Shown piece after piece: positions 25,701 to 33,850 of a stretch of 64,000 nt of DNA. The notes under the pieces are model-generated. The model was not told the origin of the DNA, ran no database searches, and saw only the letters and a list, made by a program, of their open reading frames with translations. A program made the position numbers and the translations under genes. Position 1 is the first letter of the stretch. The number at the start of each line of letters is the position of its first letter. Source of the DNA: Candidatus Dormiibacter spiritus (lineage in GTDB: Bacteria; Chloroflexota; Dormibacteria; Dormibacterales; Dormibacteraceae); NCBI GenBank assembly GCA_003244185.1, contig QHBT01000035.1:87675-151674 (forward strand). The letters are read 5' to 3'.

Positions 25701-25758
25701 AGGGCACAATCGTGCCCTTGGTCCATGGGCTACCGGGGACATGTGTCGCCGGCAGCCC
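25701..25758 (+). other. Two consecutive hairpins after the Cys-rich gene
   Basis: AGGGCAC-AATC-GTGCCCT (25701-25718) is a perfect 7-bp stem. Next, 25727-25758 folds into a longer hairpin: GGGCT pairs AGCCC, CCGG pairs CCGG, GACA pairs TGTC, with single mismatches between. No T tract follows. They lie in a 194-nt gap between the peptide gene and the ABC permease. They may limit readthrough or protect the upstream mRNA, giving more peptide than transporter. Confidence 0.5.
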
Positions 25759-25846
25759 ACTTAACTTGGTGGTTGCTCCAGAAGAGCCAATGCTGCGCGC
25801 CGCCCCGCTAAAGCATGCCTGAGTACCACGATTCCTCGGCACCGCG

Positions 25847-28800
25847 GTGCAGCTGACAGTTGGGCGGCTGGCGTGGCGCCGCCTTGGCTACGAGGGTCAT
25901 GTAACTTTGGCGGTGCTGATCGCTCTGAGCGCGACTCTGGGCTTGGCCGCGGCCGTTCCGTTAGTACAGGCGACCGCCGCAGAAGCGGGCGTCCACACAG
26001 TGGTTGGCGGCAGCCAGGAGGGCAAGGTCATCCTGATCGGGGCCCCAAGCGGCGGGGTCGGAAGTCCCAGCGGCTTCGACGCATTCCAAGCAGACGTAGA
26101 AAAGCAGATTGCCCGCAATGTCGGAGGCTACGTTCAAGCGGGAGCTGCTGTCGCATCACTGTCGGGGCTGCAACTCGCGTCCATCGATGGACAATCCACC
26201 GCCTCCGAGCACGGACAGGCCGCGCCGACGTTGATGTACGTCCGCGATCTAGCTCGGCACGTGGAAATGGTGTCGGGTGACATTCCTGCTGAGGGAAGCC
26301 AGTCCTCAGCCGTAACGCCTGTCAGTCTGCCCCAGAGGGCTGCTGCTACATTTGGTTTGCGCCTCGGCAACCACTTCTGTTTGCGCTTCACGAGTAATTC
26401 CCGGGCACCTTTCTGTCTTCGCGTAGCTGGGGTATGGTCGGCTCGAGATGCTAATGAGGCGTTCTGGGGTGGTCGTCCGCCTGAGACCGTGGTTACCATG
26501 GGCAAGGAAGCACTGTTCGGCCTCCAAGCTGGGGACACTCCTGACATTCAAGTCATGCACTTTTATGTGGCCGATCTCAAGAGTCTTCACGCAGCCGAGG
26601 TGCCGGCTGTTGTTGCACAACTACATCAACTGCGTGGATATTTCGTCGTAGAGCGCGGCGGGTCCTTCTCGACCCAACTCGACGGTGAGCTGCGGAACTT
26701 CGATATACGTCGGCAAAGTGCCGCGTACACGATCGAGCTAGTGACGGTCGCCATGCTTGTGGCGGCTCTCTATGCCACAGGATTCTTGGTCGCTGGCTTC
26801 CTCGGCGGTCAGTCCGCGGATCTTAGTGTGCTGAGAGCTCGCGGTTGGCCCAGAAGGCGCATTTGGCTCGTGGCATTAATGCAGCTACTCGTCCTGGTTT
26901 TGCCAGCCAGTGCACTGGGCCTAATCTTTGCCAGCTTGCTCTGCGGCGTTCTAGCGCTGACCACCTTTGGGCTAGGCGCAGACTTGATCGGGGCTGCCGG
27001 GGATCTACTGCGTGCAGCTGCCCCTACCGTCTTGGTCTGCCTGCTCTGCGAGACGCTGATCCTAGTCTCGCAGACTTGGCGAGCAGCCGGAGCCGAGGTG
27101 CTGGAGGTACGAAGGGACGCCTCCCGTCCGAGCTCACAACCCTGGTGGCGACGACACTATTTCGATCTTGGTCTTGGCGTACTGGCCCTTGGGCTCCTTC
27201 AAGAGGCTCGTGTGCGGGGCTTCCAACAGGGAGGCGACGATCCACTGGTCGTTACCTTTCCTGCCCTGGCGCTGGGCCTATTGGCGGTCGTTGGTCTCAG
27301 ACTGCTGGGGCCCATCGCCGGCTTGGTAGAGCGGCTCCTGCACGATTTGCCGGCAAGCCTGGCGAGCGTTCAACTGGTCAGGCGACCCGGTCGGTATCTG
27401 CCCTTAGCGCTCCTGCTGACGATCAGCGTCGCCCTGGCGGTCTTCAACGGCATATGTCTTGCCACTGATCGTCAGAATGCGATTGACCGAGCCGATTACG
27501 CGGTTGGAGCGGACGTGCGGACGGCGTATCAGACGGCCGCAGGCCCGCCACGCCTGGCCGCCGTTCGAAACCTTCCCGGCGTGGCTGGAAGCAGTTGGGT
27601 CTATCGGGCCCTCGGCTCGCCCGCGACATCGGCCACTTCCATGACGGTGCTCGGGGTCGACCCAGCCAGCCTCGCCGACGTCGCTTGGGCGCGATCGGAC
27701 GCCTATGCTCAACCGCTACGGCGGCTACTGCGGCCTCTGGTGGTACAAGACGTCGATGGGCTCCGGCTGCCGGGCCGCCCATCCGAGTTGTCCGTATGGA
27801 CGTTCGCCAGCGGACTCTCCGGCAGCCTGGCGGCGCTAGTCGAAGATGATGCTGGCCGCCTCTGGTCGGTCCCCCTTGGTCAGCTCCACCCACCGGGTTG
27901 GCGGCTGCTCCAAGCCTCGCTACAGCCCACAACAGGAGCACCGGTATTCCCTTTGAAGCTCCGGGAACTCACGTTGAGCCAACAGCCAGCCGTGGGCCAG
28001 ATTGCCCTGAGTGATCTGGCGGTCGATGGTCACGTCGTCCAGTCGTTCACTGCAGCTGACGGTCCATGGTATTCCCGAACGACCGTTGCGTCCTCACGTC
28101 CGCTCGGCCGGGTGCCAGATGCTCAACAGACCCGTGAAGGCCGAGAGACTCTATCAATTCCAGTTGATGGCGGTAGTGATGTATCAATCTGGCCCGCTGG
28201 AGGCCGGCGACCACTGCCGGTGCTGGTGAGCCCAGGCCTCCTGGATGATCTCGGACTGAAAGTCGGTCAGGAGCTGGAGGCAGTCGTGGCTCAGCAGACT
28301 CTCAGAGTCTCAGTTGTGGGAACGATCAGCGCCTTCCCGTCGACCTATCCAACGCGTGAGTACATTATGATCGCTCCGCGAGATTCTTTGATCCAGCGTC
28401 TGGGCGAAGGCGGCACGACCGCATGGCCCACCGAACTCTGGTTAAAGACCGCTGGCTTACCCCCCCATCTGGAGGAAGCGCTGCGAAGTCTTGGCCCTGT
28501 TTCGGCACTTTACGACCGTCGAGCGTTGGAGCAGAGCACACTAACCGATCCCAACCGCCGCGCACTCGAAGTAGGGCTGGCGCTCGGATTTGGCTCGATG
28601 ATGGTGATCATGGTGCTTGGCTTTGGAGTGAACGTGATGGCTCTGATCCGCGAACGGTTAGGCGAATACGCAGTCATGCAGGCGAATGGCCTGTCACAGA
28701 AAGAGATCCGCCGGAGTCTCGCCATCGAACGTGTTGTGGTTTTAATCTACGGGATGTTCGTCGGTACCATGCTCGGCCTGGCTTGTGCAGTCGTTCTGCT

Positions 28801-28984
28801 GCCGACACTCCATCTTGGCTCGGATCCCGTGGACACCATTCCTGCCACCACTATCACCATTCAGCCACTGATCGTTGCGGGCGGACTTACGGTGCTTCTG
28901 GCTCTGAGCCTGGCCGCGGGCCGCTGGACCCAGCGCACCGCGCTCCGATTCGACCTGCTCCAGGAACTTCGCCTGGTGGCATGA
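25847..28984 (+). CDS. FtsX-like ABC transporter permease
   Basis: A 1045-residue membrane protein of the FtsX/MacB superfamily. An N-terminal helix (~20-42) is followed by a large extracellular domain, then a bundle of helices (~290-540). A second extracellular domain comes next, and three C-terminal helices (GFGSMMVIMVLGFGVNVMAL, VVLIYGMFVGTMLGLACAVV, LIVAGGLTVLLALSLAAGRW). Such two-block permeases pair with separate ATPases and move lipids, peptides or drugs outward, or transmit signals. GTG is the assigned start. The ATG of the first ATPase overlaps its stop. Context makes export or immunity for the Cys-rich peptide possible. Confidence 0.8.
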   Translation: MQLTVGRLAWRRLGYEGHVTLAVLIALSATLGLAAAVPLVQATAAEAGVHTVVGGSQEGKVILIGAPSGGVGSPSGFDAFQADVEKQIARNVGGYVQAGAAVASLSGLQLASIDGQSTASEHGQAAPTLMYVRDLARHVEMVSGDIPAEGSQSSAVTPVSLPQRAAATFGLRLGNHFCLRFTSNSRAPFCLRVAGVWSARDANEAFWGGRPPETVVTMGKEALFGLQAGDTPDIQVMHFYVADLKSLHAAEVPAVVAQLHQLRGYFVVERGGSFSTQLDGELRNFDIRRQSAAYTIELVTVAMLVAALYATGFLVAGFLGGQSADLSVLRARGWPRRRIWLVALMQLLVLVLPASALGLIFASLLCGVLALTTFGLGADLIGAAGDLLRAAAPTVLVCLLCETLILVSQTWRAAGAEVLEVRRDASRPSSQPWWRRHYFDLGLGVLALGLLQEARVRGFQQGGDDPLVVTFPALALGLLAVVGLRLLGPIAGLVERLLHDLPASLASVQLVRRPGRYLPLALLLTISVALAVFNGICLATDRQNAIDRADYAVGADVRTAYQTAAGPPRLAAVRNLPGVAGSSWVYRALGSPATSATSMTVLGVDPASLADVAWARSDAYAQPLRRLLRPLVVQDVDGLRLPGRPSELSVWTFASGLSGSLAALVEDDAGRLWSVPLGQLHPPGWRLLQASLQPTTGAPVFPLKLRELTLSQQPAVGQIALSDLAVDGHVVQSFTAADGPWYSRTTVASSRPLGRVPDAQQTREGRETLSIPVDGGSDVSIWPAGGRRPLPVLVSPGLLDDLGLKVGQELEAVVAQQTLRVSVVGTISAFPSTYPTREYIMIAPRDSLIQRLGEGGTTAWPTELWLKTAGLPPHLEEALRSLGPVSALYDRRALEQSTLTDPNRRALEVGLALGFGSMMVIMVLGFGVNVMALIRERLGEYAVMQANGLSQKEIRRSLAIERVVVLIYGMFVGTMLGLACAVVLLPTLHLGSDPVDTIPATTITIQPLIVAGGLTVLLALSLAAGRWTQRTALRFDLLQELRLVA

Positions 28985-29865
28985 TGGCGCACCCGGGCCG
29001 CGTCGCAGCCTTGGTCGAGGCTGATGGACTCGTCCACATCTACAAGAAGGATGATCTGGAGGTAGTTGCTCTGCAGGGGCTCGACCTCAGATTAGAAGAG
29101 GGCGAGTTGATCGCCGTGGTGGGACGCAGCGGCAGTGGGAAAACCACGTTGCTAAACGTCCTAGCGGCTCTCGAGGCACCAAGTGCCGGCCGGTTGATGG
29201 TGGCTGGGCGTGACTTGACTCGGCTAATCCCGTCAGAAAGGGAGGCCTACCGTCGGGATACGGTCGGTTACATGTGGCAGCACAGTCAACGCAATCTGTG
29301 GCCGCCCCTAAATTCCCTGGAGAACGTGCAAGTGCCGATGCTTGCAACTGCCGCCGAACCTTCCCGAGAAGAGAGGGCTCGAGGTCTGCTCGATGCTCTG
29401 GGCCTTGGACACCGTTTGAAGCATCGCCCAGTCCAGCTTTCAGGAGGAGAGCGGCAGCGCTTGGCGCTGGCGGTTGCTCTCGCAAATCAGCCCCGGCTAC
29501 TGCTCGTGGATGAACCTACTTCGGAGTTGGACACGGAGTCTTCGGAGGACTTGATGCGAGATGTGGCCGCACTGCTCATGGACCTGAGGGTGGGCACTAT
29601 AATGGTCACCCACGACCCGGCATTAGGACGCCACGTCGATCGGGTCGTTCAAATCCGCGATGGCAGGACATCGACCGAGACTCGCTACATCGAACGAGAT
29701 CGGGGCTTAGTTGCCGACGAGCTGACTATCGTGGATCGCTTTGGGCGACTGCAGATACCCCTTCACCTTCTGGAAGAGCTCGGTTTGGACAGCTTGGTGC
29801 GGATACAGCGCGATGGCGATGGTCTGCGAATCTCTCCGGCCCGGGGGCGACGTGGCCGGGAGTGA
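28981..29865 (+). CDS. ABC transporter ATP-binding protein with C-terminal AbrB-like tail
   Basis: About 294 residues. It has Walker A VVGRSGSGKTTLLNVL, signature QLSGGERQRLALA, Walker B LLLVDEPTSELD and the switch VTHD, as in MacB/LolD-type ATPases. The last ~50 residues form an extra segment, ELTIVDRFGRLQIPLHLLEE and LGLDSLVRI, that resembles a SpoVT/AbrB swapped-hairpin domain. Two adjacent ATGs (28981, 28984) are possible starts, both overlapping the permease stop. It overlaps the second ATPase by 14 nt, so the transporter is translated as a unit. Confidence 0.85.
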   Translation: MMAHPGRVAALVEADGLVHIYKKDDLEVVALQGLDLRLEEGELIAVVGRSGSGKTTLLNVLAALEAPSAGRLMVAGRDLTRLIPSEREAYRRDTVGYMWQHSQRNLWPPLNSLENVQVPMLATAAEPSREERARGLLDALGLGHRLKHRPVQLSGGERQRLALAVALANQPRLLLVDEPTSELDTESSEDLMRDVAALLMDLRVGTIMVTHDPALGRHVDRVVQIRDGRTSTETRYIERDRGLVADELTIVDRFGRLQIPLHLLEELGLDSLVRIQRDGDGLRISPARGRRGRE

Positions 29866-30565
29866 AGTCCTCCGGGCGGACGGGCTTTATCGATCCTTCC
29901 AGGTTGGGGGCGCGAGTGTGAAGGCAGTTGTCGCAGTCACTCTCTCGGTATGGGAAGGGGAAGTGGTCGTGCTGGTGGGTCGTTCTGGATCCGGCAAGTC
30001 GACGTTGTTAGCACTGTGCGGTGGCCTCGATCGACCGGATCGTGGTCAAGTCGAGGTCGGAGGAGAGAAGATTGTTCCGGGCGAGGAGTCGGTGCCGCCT
30101 GAACGTCTTCGCAACCAGGTCGGATGGATCTTCCAGACCGCCGGTTTGTTGCCGTTGTATTCTGCCGTTGAGAACGTAAGCCTTTCGCTGCGTCTCCGAG
30201 GTATTCCGGTGGCCGAGTCCCTAAAGCAGGCGCATGCCGCTCTTGCAGCGGTTGGCCTAGCAGAACGATCGGCTCACCGAGCGCATGAACTATCAGGAGG
30301 TGAGCAACAGCGAGTTGCCTTGGTGCGGGCGCTTGTGAAGGGTCCTTCTCTCCTACTTGCAGACGAGCCAACATCCCAACTAGATACCGATACCGGGCGC
30401 GGGGTGCTGGAAGTTATTCGCCAAGCAGCGGACGCGGGAACCGGCGTTCTCCTGGCCACGCACGACAACAGCGCCTGCTCAATCGCCGACCGCGTGCTAC
30501 TGATGGAGGACGGACGAGTGAGAGTTCATAGAGGGCAAGAACGGGGTTCGATGCAACCGTCATGA
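29852..30565 (+). CDS. ABC transporter ATP-binding protein (second subunit)
   Basis: A 237-residue LolD/MacB-type ATPase from GTG 29852. Walker A is LVGRSGSGKSTLLALCGGL, signature HELSGGEQQRVALVRAL, Walker B LLLADEPTSQLD, and switch LATHD. It lacks the AbrB-like tail of the neighbouring ATPase. Two distinct ATPases behind one large FtsX permease suggest a heterodimeric motor, an arrangement common in high-GC Gram-positives. It is the last gene of the island, with a 318-nt gap before secD. Confidence 0.85.
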   Translation: MAGSEVLRADGLYRSFQVGGASVKAVVAVTLSVWEGEVVVLVGRSGSGKSTLLALCGGLDRPDRGQVEVGGEKIVPGEESVPPERLRNQVGWIFQTAGLLPLYSAVENVSLSLRLRGIPVAESLKQAHAALAAVGLAERSAHRAHELSGGEQQRVALVRALVKGPSLLLADEPTSQLDTDTGRGVLEVIRQAADAGTGVLLATHDNSACSIADRVLLMEDGRVRVHRGQERGSMQPS

Positions 30566-30868
30566 CTCCCAGGGCCGGTCGGACCATAGATCGCAGCCAG
30601 AGGGGTCGCGAGCCCATCTCAGCCGAGAGCACGAGCGACATCTTGCTCAAGTGAGTCGTTATTCTGGACCGCCCCCTGCTCGGCCGCCCGTACAAGACCA
30701 GGGACAGGTCGAGTTCGGCGGAGACGGGTGCAGGATCATCGAAGCGCTTGCTCGCACACGTGCGGCGAGAGGGGTACGCTCGGCCGCAGGAGGCGCTTCC
30801 ATCGACAAGCGACGCCAAGCTGCGCCGGGCTAGGCTACCTCATCCGGCATAGGAGGGATATGCGTCGA
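30566..30868 (+). other. Gene-free spacer between the island and secD
   Basis: About 300 nt in which I recognise no protein. A 60-codon open frame (30651-30833) is low-complexity and lacks a Shine-Dalgarno sequence. The only promoter-like element found is at its right end, just before secD. The right boundary of the accessory island probably lies in this stretch, where base composition returns to the high-GC norm. Confidence 0.4.
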
Positions 30869-30874
30869 TAAACT
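30869..30874 (+). promoter_or_regulatory. Probable -10 element of a leaderless secD transcript
   Basis: TAAACT lies 9 nt upstream of the TTG start of secD, the same spacing as at scpA and asd. No Shine-Dalgarno sits directly before the TTG. An AGGAGGG further upstream precedes only a three-codon ATG frame. Confidence 0.4.
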
Positions 30875-30883
30875 GCTACAGGT

Positions 30884-32344
30884 TTGCACTACCTCCTCTC
30901 CTGGCCGGTCCGCCTCCTTGTGGTCGGCCTGCTCATCCTCTCGATAGCCGTGGACGGCGCCGGTTACATCCAGCGCGTCCTGAACCACCAGCCGCTGACC
31001 GGCCAGGTGAGCGGAATGCCGCCCCAGCTCTTCGGCAACCAGGTCTACATCCATCGCGGGCTGGATTTGCAGGGCGGCACGGACCTGCTGCTGCAGATCA
31101 CCGACGTTCCGCCCGGCCGCGACATGAGCCAGGTGCAGCGCGACACCATCGACGTCATCTCCAAGCGCATCAACAAACTCGGCGTGAGCGAGCCCGTCAT
31201 CAACCCCGTCGGCAGGGATCGAATCGAGGTTCAGCTGGCGGGCGTCTCCGCCGCCAAGGCCCAGGCCACCATCGGCAACACCGCCCGGCTGGTCACGACC
31301 AAGTGGGTGGCCGATGCGAACGTCAAGGGCGGCCCCTTTCCCGGCAACCGGCCCCAGATCACGGCGCTCACCTCGGAGATGCTGACCGGGGCCGACGCCT
31401 CGCTCGATGCTCAGAACGGCAACCAGTGGGTGATCAACGTCACCTACAACTCTCAGGGCGCAGCTATCTTCAGCCAGCTCTCGACTGAAGCCTTCAACGC
31501 CACCTGCCCCAACGGCGCGACCGACTGCCCTCAGCACTCGATCACCAATTGGCTGAATTTGACCGCTGACGACGTCGCCCACTGGGACCAGCGGGCGGCT
31601 GACCTCTACCGGCCCTTCGACCAGGGCGGCAAGCTGCTGGTCGACGCGCGCATCCTGCAGCCGATCACCGGCGGACAGTCGCAGATCACCGGCAACTTCA
31701 CTGCTGACAGCGCCAAGAATCTCGCCATCCTGCTCAACTCTGGCGCCCTCCCGGGCAATCTCCAGGTGATTCAGTCGACCGAGGTGGGGGCCACCCTCGG
31801 CGCCGACTCGATCAAGCGCAGCCTCGCGGCCGGGGTGCTCGGCCTGCTGATAGTCATCGTGTTCATGATCTTCTTCTATCGCCTGCCGGGGCTCGTCGCC
31901 AGCGTGGCTCTACTCTTCTACGCCGGCCTGACGTTGGCGGTGTTCAAGATGATCCCCGTCACGCTGACACTGGCCGGCCTGGCCGGTTTCATCCTGAGCG
32001 TGGGCATGGCTGTGGACGCCAACGTGCTCATCTTTGAGCGCTTCAAGGAGGAGGTCCGCTCAGGCGTTTCAGTGGGGGCCGCCGTCGAGACAGCGGTGGG
32101 CCGGGCCTGGCCGGCGATCCGGGACTCGAACACAGCCACGTTGATCACGACCGGTTTGCTCTATCTGGCCGGCAACGGACCTGTCAAGGGCTTTGCCATC
32201 ACCCTGTTCCTGGGCGTGCTGGTCAGCATGTTCTCCTCCATCATCGTGACCCACAACCTGATGGCCCTGGTGGTCGAGAACCACAACGCCGAACGCAGCT
32301 TCCTGATGGGCGTCACGCTCCCCCTCCGCCGTGGCCGAGCTTAG
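30884..32344 (+). CDS. secD: Protein translocase subunit SecD
   Basis: SecD works with SecF and the proton gradient to pull exported proteins through SecYEG. The 486 residues have an N-terminal helix (PVRLLVVGLLILSIAV), the D1 signature YIHRGLDLQGGTDLLLQI, and an extracytoplasmic domain. Five C-terminal helices follow, including AAGVLGLLIVIVFMIFFYRL and the RND-type VGMAVDANVLIFERFKEE. The start is TTG. It overlaps secF by 14 nt. No yajC precedes it; the upstream position is taken by the island. Confidence 0.93.
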   Translation: MHYLLSWPVRLLVVGLLILSIAVDGAGYIQRVLNHQPLTGQVSGMPPQLFGNQVYIHRGLDLQGGTDLLLQITDVPPGRDMSQVQRDTIDVISKRINKLGVSEPVINPVGRDRIEVQLAGVSAAKAQATIGNTARLVTTKWVADANVKGGPFPGNRPQITALTSEMLTGADASLDAQNGNQWVINVTYNSQGAAIFSQLSTEAFNATCPNGATDCPQHSITNWLNLTADDVAHWDQRAADLYRPFDQGGKLLVDARILQPITGGQSQITGNFTADSAKNLAILLNSGALPGNLQVIQSTEVGATLGADSIKRSLAAGVLGLLIVIVFMIFFYRLPGLVASVALLFYAGLTLAVFKMIPVTLTLAGLAGFILSVGMAVDANVLIFERFKEEVRSGVSVGAAVETAVGRAWPAIRDSNTATLITTGLLYLAGNGPVKGFAITLFLGVLVSMFSSIIVTHNLMALVVENHNAERSFLMGVTLPLRRGRA

Positions 32345-33338
32345 CCGGCCCGGAGCCGCCCGCCGGCCGCTGAGCGGCGAAGAAGCAACCGGGGAGCCGG
32401 TAGCCACGCCGAGCCGCCGGCTCGACATAGTCGGCCGCCGGAACGTGTTCTTCGCCCTCTCCCTACTCATCATCGTCCCCGGCATCTATTCCATGCTCAC
32501 GCGGGGCTTCCTGCTGGGCATTGATTTCCAAGGCGGCACCGAGCTGTTCCTCAAGTTCAGCCAGCCCGCGAACCAAGCCCAGGTGGAGGCGGTCGTCGCT
32601 TCCGAGAATGTCAACGGCACTGTTCAGAAGGGCGCCAACGGCACCTACATAGTGCGCACTCGTGCGCTCGACCCGGCCCAGCAGAAGAAGATAGTCGACG
32701 ACCTGGACAGCAAGGTGGCGCCGGTCGACCGCAACCAGATCCAGGCCAACCAGGTGGGACCCTCAGTCGCTCGCGAGATAGTCACCTCCGCCCTGCTGGC
32801 GGTTCTCGCCGCCGCCATCCTGATCCTGCTCTATCTCGCCTTCCGCTTCCGCCGGGTGAGGGGCGGCTGGCGGGCGGGCTTTCAGTTCGGCGGCAGCGCC
32901 CTGCTGGCGCTCCTGCACGATGTCTTTCTCCTGACCGGCATCTTCTCGATCCTGGGCAAGGTGCTGAACCTGCGCATAGGGGAGATCGACAGCCTCTTCC
33001 TGACCGCGGCCTTGACAGTCGTGGGTTTCTCGGTTCACGACACAATAGTCGTGTTCGACAGGATTCGCGAGAACCTTGTCCTCTCCGACCGGCTCGGGGC
33101 CAGCCGGTTGACCTTCGAGCAGGTTGTGAATCTGAGCATCCTGCAGACGGCGGCCCGCTCCATCATCACCAGCTTCACTGTCGTGCTCGTGCTCGCCGCG
33201 CTGCTCTTATTCGGTGGGCAGACGCTGCAGGGCTTCGTCCTCGCGCTCCTGATAGGCATCCTGTCGGGTACCTACAGCTCGATCTTCAACGCCTCGCAAC
33301 TGCTAGTCGTTTGGCGGAAGCTCCAGCCGGTCAGGTAG
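32331..33338 (+). CDS. secF: Protein translocase subunit SecF
   Basis: Partner of SecD, 335 residues. It shows the family stretch LLGIDFQGGTELFLKF after the first helix (FFALSLLIIVPGIYSML). VGPSVAREIVTSALLAVLAA and the helical region VGFSVHDTIVVFDRIRENL with RSIITSFTVVLVLAALLLFGG follow. The N-terminal ~40 residues before the first helix are Arg/Pro-rich and longer than in many SecF. GTG start inside the end of secD. Confidence 0.94.
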   Translation: MAELSRPGAARRPLSGEEATGEPVATPSRRLDIVGRRNVFFALSLLIIVPGIYSMLTRGFLLGIDFQGGTELFLKFSQPANQAQVEAVVASENVNGTVQKGANGTYIVRTRALDPAQQKKIVDDLDSKVAPVDRNQIQANQVGPSVAREIVTSALLAVLAAAILILLYLAFRFRRVRGGWRAGFQFGGSALLALLHDVFLLTGIFSILGKVLNLRIGEIDSLFLTAALTVVGFSVHDTIVVFDRIRENLVLSDRLGASRLTFEQVVNLSILQTAARSIITSFTVVLVLAALLLFGGQTLQGFVLALLIGILSGTYSSIFNASQLLVVWRKLQPVR

Positions 33339-33382
33339 GGGGCACAACAAGCTCATCGGCTGCCGGAGCGCAGACTTGCCGT

Positions 33383-33850
33383 ATGACCACGTGGCCGCTG
33401 GATAGGATCGAAAGCCTGCTCGCCCCAACCCTGAAGCACATGGGCTACAGCATCTACAGCCTGCAGCGCACCGGCCAAGGCGGCCGTACCTTGCGGATAG
33501 CCATCGACAAGCAGGAAGGCTTTGTCGGCATCGATGATTGCGAGGCGGTGAGCCGGGTGGCCGGACCACTCCTCGACCAGGCGGACCTGATAGCAGAGCG
33601 CTACCTGCTGGAGGTGTCCTCACCCGGCGCCGAGCGTGAGCTGCGAGATCGCGCCGAGTATGAACGCCATGCCGGGCGAACCGTCAACTCCCGCTACCGG
33701 CTGGGCGACAGCGAAGCCGTGATCGAGGGTCTGCTGGCGACGGTGGACGACGCGGGCATCGAGATCGCTGTGCCCAAGCGCGAGCCGCTGCGGCTGCCCT
33801 GGTCGGACGTCATCGGTACTCGCCTTGTAGCCTCCCTCAAACGCTCGTGA
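33383..33850 (+). CDS. rimP: Ribosome maturation factor RimP
   Basis: RimP assists late 30S assembly. About 155 residues from ATG 33383. The N-domain carries LRIAIDKQEGFVGIDDCEAVSRVAGPLLDQAD and the signature EVSSPGAERELRDRAEYERHAG. The C-domain is a small SH3-like barrel with LRLPWSDVIGTRLV. An in-frame extension upstream overlaps secF and is unlike RimP. It heads the conserved rimP-nusA-rnpM-infB-rbfA block, and the stop overlaps the nusA start as GTGA. Confidence 0.92.
   Translation: MTTWPLDRIESLLAPTLKHMGYSIYSLQRTGQGGRTLRIAIDKQEGFVGIDDCEAVSRVAGPLLDQADLIAERYLLEVSSPGAERELRDRAEYERHAGRTVNSRYRLGDSEAVIEGLLATVDDAGIEIAVPKREPLRLPWSDVIGTRLVASLKRS

Noticed and set aside
30860..30871. ATG-CGT-CGA-TAA after AGGAGGG upstream of secD, as a tiny leader peptide
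   Set aside because: Only three codons, spacing to the Shine-Dalgarno is too short, and there is no further support.
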